Part shown: positions 55,344 to 64,000 of the stretch, piece after piece | Layout: the number at the start of each line of letters is the position of its first letter | How positions within the stretch are numbered: the stretch's first letter is position 1 | NCBI GenBank assembly: GCA_029706075.1 | Contig: JAINUG010000070.1 | Span: 930,001 to 994,000, forward strand | DNA: 64,000 bases | From: Aldrovandia affinis | Taxonomy: Eukaryota; Chordata; Actinopteri; Notacanthiformes; Halosauridae | Reading direction: 5' to 3' | Position numbers and translations under genes: made by a program | The notes under the pieces: generated by a model | Database searches by the model: none | What the model was told of the DNA's origin: nothing | The model's input: only the letters and a program-made list of their open reading frames with translations

Positions 55344-58300
55344 GCTTTCCCACCAGCCTGAGTTATGAAAATGCTTCTGAAAAAGATCCTTTTCTGGTTT
55401 GGTTGCATGTCCCAGAGAAGACTTTTGAAAATGTATTTCTGTTTCACAGCAAACACATTGCACTGTCACACCGATATCAGCCATGATAGGTTATGGACTT
55501 TAAAAACAACATGATATATTTCTTTTTATGGATTTTTACCCCCTTGCACTTAGTTTTGTATGTAGATTTATTGTCATTTAATTCTGTATTTGTTATATTT
55601 ATGTATGCTTATATTATGATTATTTATTGTCTTAATTTATTCTTTTATTTATTGGTTTTTATTTATTCTGACCATATTTAAACAGGGGAAGAAATTAAAA
55701 TAAAGTTTTTCAAGTGTTGCCAGCTTAACATGTAAAGCAGAAACAGCGTTCTGCACATTGTATATAACATTTTAGCACCTTCCATTTAAATATTATTTTT
55801 CCATAGGAATCTTTATTACCTTAATACAAAGAAAACTTTATTAACTCCATCCTTCTGTGAAACATGGGCCAGTGCTACCATCTAGTGGTGATAACGTAAT
55901 GGAAGAAAGTTGATTTACTCCTTGTAGCTACAAAACATGCAAAATAACCTGAAATTGCCCGTTGTTTCAATGGTTGTTTTAGGTAATATTAAACAACAAA
56001 ACTTTATTGAAATGTATGGCATATGGACATACATGGTAAATACTAATGGAAAAAATCCTAACTTAAATTTTCACATATTTTAAAGTTACTGGTGTGAAAT
56101 ACCATCTGTTTGGTACTTTAATAATATCTTCCTGGCTAGAATGTCCTCTTGACCAGATTCAACCGTATTGAAGTTATTTTTGTTTAGCTGAATGTCTAAG
56201 TATCGATCTCAGTCCTTAGAGCAGAGCTGCTGACACAATATAAAACCACACATTTCTGACTATATCTCTGTGTTCATTTTCCTAAACTATATTGATATGA
56301 ACTGCCTTTTGTATGCACACCACTGTGTGTGCATATATGTGCCTAAGTGTAAATGTGTACATGAAATATAGTTTTCACTGTTTTGTGGTATAATAGTATT
56401 ATGTGAAATGGTGTCTAATTTATTATACAGTACAATTATTTTTAAAGAAATAAGTGGTGAGACATGTTTTTATAGCTTGAGTGCGCAACTGTTTATAAAC
56501 CATTTCACATATGTAAGCACAGATTAAGTACTCCTGCCATCAGGTTCAGTTCATTTTTTTAGAACTTGTGCAACAAGTTACACTCAAAAACTAATTTATG
56601 GCAGCATTACTTTTTTCGTCACACAACCTAAAAAAAAGAAAAACCCTGATTACCTTATGACGGAAAGTAATACTACCTCAAATGAGTTAAAACTGAAGTA
56701 TGTACTTAAAATGAATTGACCCTGTGGCTTTAGCTATTGGCTCATACTGTATAGGAGAAAGAGCTGTGCAAGACAATGACATTAAATGATATTAATTAAA
56801 ATTGATTTATGTGTAATGTATGATAGCTCTTGAAGATAACATGTTGTACCAATCTCTTTTTATTTGAATGATCACATCAAAGGCTCTCTTCATGGAAAGG
56901 CAATGACCAAAGTTACAGAATTCAATTATCCTACTTTTCCTCTAATTAAATAAGAAGTACACAACAGAACATAACTAACCAATATCATACAAATGTTATT
57001 CATATAAAGGTCTTTTCAGTTTTAATGTAAAAAAAGCTGTAAGATCAACAACATTTGAAATTATTTTTGGCATACAAAATGGCAGGAAAATGTTCATGGC
57101 ATTTGTCAATCAATAGAAGTTATATCCAGTTAATTGACTGGATATATTTACAATGTATATATTGTTATTCCTCTGGTGGTTAGTTGCTTCCTTTAATGGC
57201 CCCTACAGTTACAGTATATATGTGAGTTGTCTGTTACTATTTCAATCAATTCTTATCAAGTAATTTCTGTATGGAATTATTTCTTGTGCAATTAAAATAT
57301 GTTTAAGCAGTAAATAATACTGCAAAACCAGACCAGCCAAAATGAATTAATAAGTATTATTGTAACCTCAAGTGACGTTTTGCATACATTGGACAGGCAT
57401 TCAATTGTTATTCAGCCCCCACGGGTGTTAAATATATTCCAAACGTATTCCAAGCATTCCAATATTCCAATACTTTGTATCTTTTTGCACAAATATTTAT
57501 TTTTAACTTTTGAAAATATATCATTAAGTGAAAAATACCAATAAAAATGGGAAATAAAAATTAAATAAATACCTTTGTATTTTCCATGTTCAGAGCCCTT
57601 GATACCAGTGTTTATAAATCTTGTTTAAATTTTTGTTTAAAGTTTTCAGGTTTTCATTGGCTACTATTTTCATCTATGATTGCTATGCTTTAAGTTAGAC
57701 TAGGGCTATTAATTTTGTGCATTTGAAATTAAACAATTACTTGTGTCTATAAAACCTGCCAACAGAATGAACATTTGCTGAAATGCAATGAAGCATTTTT
57801 ATTTTATACAAAAAGAATCGACTCATAAATTGTCATTTTAATAAATTAAACTTAACCATTTTGTTGAAAATCACTGTATAACTTTACAATAATTCTGCTT
57901 ATTTATTTGTAATTGTTAATATTTAATTTATATGCCACGCATTGTTTGCTCAGGAAGTTTTGTGAAGAATATTTATTTTTTCCCTGTTTGTACTTGATGT
58001 ATTTTGTAACGTGATCTGGATTTTGTGTCGAACGATATTGGTACTATGAATCTGTATTGTAAATTAGTTTCTTTCTTTTTAATTAAAAAAGTTATGCTTT
58101 TTTCATTTCAAGTAGTTTATATATTGAAGTTTCCTTATACTTTTACTATTTCAAAAAGACAGATATGCGCTGTGTTGTACAGTTTGTGTATGGTAGAAAT
58201 AAACTTTTTAAATGGTTGTGTGAATTGCCTGTATATAACATGTAAATGTGGCAACATAATGCAATACACATCAAGACAATTTACCATGCATCAGAAACAT

Positions 58301-58480
58301 ATGCTGGACCTCTTCAAATTCAGTGTTTTACATGGAAAAAAGACAGGTTATATTTTCTTTTCTTAACTGGACATGTATGATATATGGTAGAAATTAATCC
58401 AATGCCCTCAAATCTTAACAAATGTCTGTAAAGAGGTTTTTTTATAAAAAATAAGCTTGAATAAGACTTGAATAAATCAG
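55344..58480 (+). other. st18: st18 3' UTR and 3' flank with several poly(A) signals
   Basis: AT-rich non-coding sequence after the stop. The first AATAAA is at 55699-55704, giving a 3' UTR of about 380 bases. Further signals at 58198-58203 and 58471-58476 would give UTRs of about 2.9-3.1 kb. Long alternative UTRs are common for neural transcription factors, but RNA data would be needed to choose. The open frame at 58025-58366 has no family resemblance I can see. Confidence 0.5.
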
Positions 58481-58629
58481 TCTTGCATGCTCATTTTATT
58501 CCATAAAATTTTTACATTTGGTGCCAAAAACCATGCACACGGGCACACACAAATCACACACGGCCAAAATAAAAATAGCTGCTCATCTGAAAATGTTTTA
58601 TTCCAAAAGTAAAACAGTAGAAAGTAAGT

Positions 58630-59230
58630 GCAACATTAAGTGCTTTTGAACTTGAGTGCTGTACAGTATCGCTTGTCAGGATTTCTAGAAATGTTGGAAA
58701 ATACCATGTTGGGCTTCAGTGGTGATAAAACAGTCAAGTATCTGCATATCAGCATCGCAAATGCGGCCTTACCTATTCCACCACCAGAAAAGGATCCAAA
58801 TCTGATGAAGTGGAGGTATTTCAATTTGAGTAAACTAACCCTAACTTTACACCAAGGGGATATACTGCACGGAATTAACCACATAGGCTACAGTAACAAT
58901 ATTGTGCATGCAATTCCTATAAATGCATATCCATATGGTTCAAATTTATTAAAATACCTGAAGCCCAATGTTGCATATTTGAAAGGTTCAGAAAACTATT
59001 GCTAAGGTCCACTCATGAAATGCTACATGGCCAAAGAATTTAAAAAATCTAAATAATAGCAACGTTTTTATGCCACTCCACAAAACAACAAGTTGTTTTT
59101 AATTCGCTGGTTATAGCTGGAGTGGCACAAACAGAACTACACAACATCACTGGCGAATTTAAGTTTAAGGTTAAAATAGCATAAGAAATGCCAGTGATGA
59201 GGCTAGAGTGGCAGAAGCCACTGATTTGAA
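58630..59230. repeat. Local duplication, copy A
   Basis: Shares with the block at 59250-59580 the ordered words TTCTxGAAATGTTG, TTGGGCTTCAGTGGT, AAAATACCT...CTGAAGCC, AATAATAGCAA and ACTACACAACATCACTGG. Contains an open frame (58640-59005) with no recognised motif; it includes a nested hairpin at 59071-59127. Confidence 0.7.
59071..59127. repeat. Nested inverted repeat
   Basis: TGCCACTCCA (59071-59080) pairs with TGGAGTGGCA (59118-59127); inside it AAAACAAC (59082-59089) pairs with GTTGTTTT (59092-59099). Present only in copy A of the duplication. Confidence 0.85.
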
Positions 59231-59249
59231 CAAACGTTTATGAAACATT

Positions 59250-59580
59250 ATGCAAAAGGTGCTTTTGAAGATGACTTTCACAGACTTCTGGAAATGTTGC
59301 AAAAATGTAATATTGGGCTTCAGTGGTAACACAATAGTGCATGGAATTACTAAAAATGCACATTGTGATTGAAAATACCTCCTGAAGCCTAATGTTTCAT
59401 ATTTGCAACATTCAGAATACTATCTGGCCAATCAGAAAATCCTACAAGTCAAACTGTTACAAAAACAGAAATAATAGCAAGGTTTTTAAAGTCTTCAAAG
59501 TAACCAATAACTCAGTGGTTAAAATTCACAGGGCACAAACAAAACAACTACACAACATCACTGGGTCCGTCTCAGGTTGA
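59250..59580. repeat. Local duplication, copy B (shorter)
   Basis: Diverged and internally deleted copy of 58630-59230 in the same orientation, about 600 bp downstream. Confidence 0.65.
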
Positions 59581-59648
59581 AACTAATAAACAATCCCGAT
59601 GGTGGGGCGACAGTACCACTATCCGTTCCGCATTGGACCAATTATCTA

Positions 59649-59745
59649 CAGGGGGTAGACAAAATAATGGAGGCACCAAACAACATATTCATATTTATTA
59701 ACTAATAAGGAGTTGAGTCACCTGTATGTTTAGGTGTGTAACAGT
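59649..59745. mobile_element. Tc1-like terminal fragment
   Basis: CAGGGGGTAGACAAAATAAT after TA, then AACTAATAAGGAGTTGAGTC, matches the left end of the remnant at 48931. Only the terminal 100 bp remains. Confidence 0.75.
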
Positions 59746-60339
59746 GGTTGTGGCCGTTTTATATGTATTGCTTACTATAAAAACAGGGTAACAAACTACT
59801 AAGATATTTTGTTTGAATCCTCAGAAACTCACACCAATGACGTACGGTGCAGTACCGTTTTAAAAAGCAGTGTGTGCTTTAAAGCACTGTCATTGTTGTT
59901 TTCCATTGGCTGCCAAACTTCCTGGAAGTTATCAGTATGAGTGTAAGTTTGGTAGTTGCATTTCATATCTGGTTGAAAAGCTGCCCTTCGGACAAATGCA
60001 CCCCTCCCCTCCTCTTACACCAGAATCAAATGTTTTTCACAGTATACACTGAGGGCAAATTTATGTTACCTGTGTGAGAATTCGAGTACATTTTGTAAAC
60101 CTAGCTGGTTTAATACAGAAAGTGACGTCTTGGAATATGAAAGCTATGCATTTGTGTTCATTATTACAGCTTGTGAATTGAGTGTTTTATAAGCTTCGGC
60201 TATGTATGTATACATATGTATTTTGCGCTGATAAGAGAACCTAAGGTTGTTTAGTCTCTTTAAAACAGCGCTATCCTTAGCTGAGGACTTTAATATGAGC
60301 TTCTCTTTTTAGAGCGACGTTGAAGCGAATGACTCCACT

Positions 60340-61340
60340 TAGTGGTGTGTCGTTCGTGAACGATTCGTAATCATTTTGGTGAAAGAAAGGAACTGACTCA
60401 CCTCCATGTAGGATTCGTTCCTTTGGTTAATCTCTCAGTAAATAAAGTTGGGAACTGCCATTCGTTGAAACTGCAGCGACTGCTCCTATTGAACCATTTC
60501 CACCATTGGGCTCTGGTCTGTAGTAGCCATTAGCCAACAACAGCACTGAACCGCTTGAGCGGGGCGTGCTCTCTGAAACTCCTCCCATCGGAGTGACCGA
60601 AAGCTACAACAGTTCAGTAACTTCAGTTCCTGAACTGAAAGCGGTGAAGACCGAATCCCTGAAAGAATTGGAACTGGACATGCTGTCGTTCCTCGGGTCC
60701 AGGCATATTTTGGCTTTATTACAACCTGTTTGATCCAGTAAATTGATATAGTCCAATATCTGTAGCCTACCAATAAAGCTACACATTCATAAGAAATTGT
60801 CCCACGCTGCTAAATATTATGCTCTTTTTAATAAAATATAAAAATAGGCTATACATTATATTGTTATCATCAACCCTTTGTCGTTTGCAAACGATTTAGT
60901 AGTCTAATTAGGCTACCTGTTTGTGAACTAACTAGTAAATTGCACAAAAACATGCCCATATAAGCTATTCATTTTTAAATTCGATAAATGCTTCGAAAAG
61001 ATTTTGAATAGCACAATAACAGTGTAGGCCTGCCTACTGTAGGAATTCACCTACAAAGGACAGTAATTAAGTGACTTATTTTTGAGGAGCTTTTCACGGA
61101 ACCAGTTCGAGAAACCGAGTTTGGTTCTCTCTTAAGCTACCTGGAGTTTTCAGTCACTGCTTGACTCTCATTCTCGTTCGCTAGGAACTGGAGTCCTTGA
61201 ACCACACCGAGAACCGGAGTCTGAAGTCGGACCCAGTTACTGCATAACTCTCCTCATTCGCGGGAGTCTGAACGATAGCAGCGAAGGAAATGGTGAACGA
61301 ATCCGTGAACGAATCCTTTTAGGGAACTGAGTCAAATGAT
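60340..61340. repeat. Degenerate repeat rich in GTTCGTGAACGAAT words
   Basis: The left edge has GTCGTTCGTGAACGATTCGT, the right edge has GTGAACGAATCCGTGAACGA, in roughly inverted arrangement, with GAACCG/GAACTG words between. Possibly a non-autonomous DNA transposon; no clear target duplication and no coding frame. Confidence 0.4.
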
Positions 61341-61929
61341 CCTTGTCCCTGAAAGAAACCGTAACGCCCACCACTTCCACTTTCCAAAGGGAGCGACCAC
61401 GTATGCGCGCTCCCGCTCGGGGGGGTGCATTTCACTGCAATGGTGCATCCGGCATAACAGCAGGGGTGCATACTACGGCACAACACCTGTCAGTCCATAA
61501 CACTGAGATTAATATTTTTGAGGTTCTGCAGTACTTTTAAATTAAGTCGCATGTTTAACAAGAGGCTTGAGAAGAGACTATAGCGACCTATTGATAATGT
61601 TGGGAGTAGATTACTACTGGTTAAAATGAGTCATGAATTTCTACAGGCCCTTATTATGTATCGTTTTAAAATTGAACCCAAATTGTAAACGAAATGATTA
61701 TACCACCGGACTTTACTCGCTATTAAAGCCTTGCTTATTGCTTAGAAAATGTCTAGCAGAATACCACCTTTTGAGCCCTAGCTCAACTGCACCAAATCAA
61801 TTTTTAGCAAGGCATACTTTGACTGAACCCTTAAAATGTCGATTGTTGTGTTCCTACTGTGTTTGTATCCAATGTTGTCTGGTTCTTTTGCGGTTGTGGC
61901 GCGCAAACACGCCAGTCTGAAACTCAATT
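61341..61929. other. Unassigned intergenic DNA
   Basis: Short GC-rich patch at about 61360-61450, then AT-rich. The open frames at 61343-61540 and 61633-61920 show no recognisable motif. Confidence 0.35.
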
Positions 61930-62132
61930 TGCTAGTTACCACGTGACATATGTTTACATCCTCTCAGCTGTTTCTTCTGCATGGAGACGAAAAGACACAA
62001 AGGTGTTCAATTCTTTTTAAAAACACAATAAATAGATGCAGCCTTTTGTGATTTTAGTACATCCTAACAACCCTTTTCACTTCATCGGCTTTCTCTTACG
62101 TGTTGGGTGATCCACGCGAAACGACAAGCTAG
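61930..62132 (+). promoter_or_regulatory. Candidate promoter and first non-coding exon of the next gene
   Basis: The E-box CCACGTGAC (CACGTG at 61940-61945) precedes about 190 bp of non-repetitive sequence ending in a consensus donor, AAGCTAG|GTGAGT, after 62132. No TATA box seen, no long frame. In human, as I recall, PCMTD1 lies downstream of ST18 in the same orientation and starts with a non-coding exon, so this would fit pcmtd1; the coding part would lie beyond the window. This is inference. Confidence 0.3.
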
Positions 62133-64000
62133 GTGAGTGATTTTCTTTTTTTAAATTACAGATGTCGACATTTTGTTGTTTTGTCAGAAAGTAGCTCGCT
62201 AGCTACCTCGTTGACTGACGCAACGGGGGCCAACCTTACTTGGCGCCCTGATTGAATAATTAAAACAATTATTTGCTTGCTAGATATAACAATACAATTT
62301 CACCAAGTCGTGTTGTTCTATTTCATAACAAATTTGCTAGCAAGCCGCTACATCGTTCTTTCTAAATACTACACCGAATCTTGATTACTATGTAACACAA
62401 GTAGTTATCAATATTACTTATTTGTTTATCTAATGACATGTCGAACAAATGTAAAGCAGTGTACCGTACTATGTATAGCTAATAGTTACCTGTATTAATA
62501 TTAGGTAGTTGGTAGTATAGATGAGCTAGCTAACAAGATTAGCTAGCTACATGCTTGCGTGTTGTCGATGTGCTCCATTTTATATCGACTTAGCTCTCTG
62601 CACTCACTTGCAAGTGTAAAACGTAGCCTACGAAGTTAACATATGGGATTTCGTTAACTGCAATATTTTGAGTTAATTTGAGTTAATGGAAGGAAGTTAT
62701 GTCAGTGGAAAGGGCCATTAAGTTTCACACCTTAACATTACTAGAGCTAACTTGTTTAGCTAGCTCAGTAAGAGCTAAGTTATTTAGCTGGTAGCTACGT
62801 TAGCCGTCATAGACATTTTAGGGTAGCTAAGTTAGCTAACTGTTGTGGTTTCGAATGTTTTAGCTAGCTAACGTTACCAGTAGGCGAGCTATCTAGCTAG
62901 CGAAGTTTAACCTAGCATTTCCTTATTGCGTGAATTTAACAATATTTTATAATATCTATCTATGTGATTTACTTCGTTTTCTATCATTTGCATATAAGTG
63001 GCAGTTGTGCATTTCCTGTTTGTTATACAACAGACACCCACAGAAGATGTCGTAGCAAAAATACAGTACGTTAGGTAACGTTATCGATGTTTGATGGAGA
63101 TCCTTTGTTGCTACCGTGATGGCGTCAGTGGAAAGTTTTTGCTCAGAAGTGCCACAGTTAGGGATCTGGTCTAAATATCTAAAGATGTGAAATACAGAGC
63201 CGATAGGGCGTTGGTTTTTCGCATTTGAATAATAATGCATGATTAAATCTTCAGTGTGATTTAAGTTAAGTAAAAAACCACACGCGCACACACACTAAGA
63301 AATTGCTATTTTAAATCAATGAAGCACTGGTTTCATTTCTGAGATACAAAAAACTACCACGGCCCCTTGCAGAAAGACGTCTTGTCCATGTTTTCTATTC
63401 TATTCACTTTCTGATTCTAGTTCAGACAACCAAGCTTAAGATAGGTTCGAGAAAGTATCACTGGGCGCTATCCAAAAGAAACGACAAGGTTTTTAGAAAT
63501 GGACAGCAAGTTTGTTCCGATGATAACGGATTTAGTGAGAATATACTGCATTATTACCACATATAATTACACGTCGAACGACCATAGACGGAGATTAGCT
63601 ATGTGGTTATTATAAGATGTTATATGTAACGTAATGAAATCCTATACAATACTAATTTGCCTGCTTTTTGCATATTTTGCTCTCAGATCAATAGCCTATG
63701 CTTCCTAATCCACAATATTATGGTAACCGAATTGTAGTGTACATAACAGCCGATAATGTGCTAATACTAGCAAATACACACTTACGAATACGTTTAATTA
63801 GCGTTACAGATATAATATAAATTGCCTGATTTCAGGCACGTGTTGAATGTATTGTATCTAGTGTATCTTCATTAATTCATTAGCAATAGCCTATAACATG
63901 CACAAATACGATCAAATAGAAAATGTAAACCTAATCACTGGGTTAATGTAAGAGCTAATTAGCTAAGTGTCAGTTCAACATCTAATTGTATTTTGTTGTA
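62133..64000. other. Non-coding DNA at the right edge
   Basis: AT-rich with many GCTAGCTA words (62190-62900). Possibly the first intron of the next gene; no phase-consistent coding exon seen. Confidence 0.4.

Noticed and set aside
58640..59005. 121-codon frame downstream of st18
   Set aside because: No recognisable domain or start context, AT-rich, part of a local duplication whose second copy has no frame.
63407..63488. Exon-like segment with acceptor TTTCTGATTCTAG and a GTTTTT donor
   Set aside because: Weak donor, no coding content recognised and no link in phase to anything known in the window.

Overview
This window is vertebrate nuclear DNA, almost certainly from a ray-finned fish. 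The evidence is a split gene with GT-AG introns plus the repeat content: several Tc1/mariner families, hAT and pogo/Tigger-type elements, L2-like and L1-like LINE pieces, tRNA-derived repeats, and many (TG)n, (TA)n and (TAC)n tracts. I cannot name the species. There is no prokaryotic operon, CRISPR array, rRNA gene or intact viral gene.

The window is built around one gene on the + strand, read as st18 (suppression of tumorigenicity 18, also MYT3/NZF3). It encodes a C2HC zinc-finger transcription factor of the MYT1 family. I could place 20 coding exons from the ATG at 11923 to the TGA at 55341-55343. The exons include a 31-bp microexon (12934-12964), a long acidic exon (28898-29596), six C2HC fingers (exons 5-7 and 12-17), a middle segment with family-conserved motifs (exons 8-10) and a C-terminal coiled coil (exons 18-20). 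All exon phases fit except in exon 7, which carries one base too many (a five-C run at 39417-39421). With that base discounted, the exons sum to 3036 bases, or 1011 residues, close to the length I recall for human ST18 (about 1050).

Layout: 1-11.9 kb is flanking or 5'-UTR-intron DNA holding LINE fragments, a Tigger-like element (6342-7214), a hAT-like element (7270-8649), a Tc1 fragment and one exon-like segment (8744-8853) that may be a 5' UTR exon. 11.9-20.1 kb holds coding exons 1-3, with large transposon insertions in intron 2: a three-level nest at 13.3-15.5 kb, a hAT MITE at 15.7-17.0 kb, and a Tc1 element carrying a SINE at 17.8-19.7 kb. 20.1-36.9 kb holds exon 4 between two long introns with an L1 relic and two Tc1 elements. 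36.9-55.3 kb is the dense part of the gene and includes a 37-bp minisatellite that runs into the 3' splice site of exon 10. 55.3-58.5 kb is 3' UTR and 3' flank with several AATAAA signals. 58.6-61.3 kb holds a local duplication and a degenerate repeat. 61.9-62.1 kb has an E-box and a strong splice donor and may be the promoter and first non-coding exon of the next gene; human synteny as I recall it would suggest pcmtd1.

Nothing here is convincingly a new biological system. The points most worth a second look are the exon 7 frameshift, the minisatellite and TG-repeat splice acceptors, the microexon, the row of phase 2-2 finger exons, the nested transposons and a few perfect or near-perfect inverted repeats. 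Protein comparisons are from memory of the family, not from a search.
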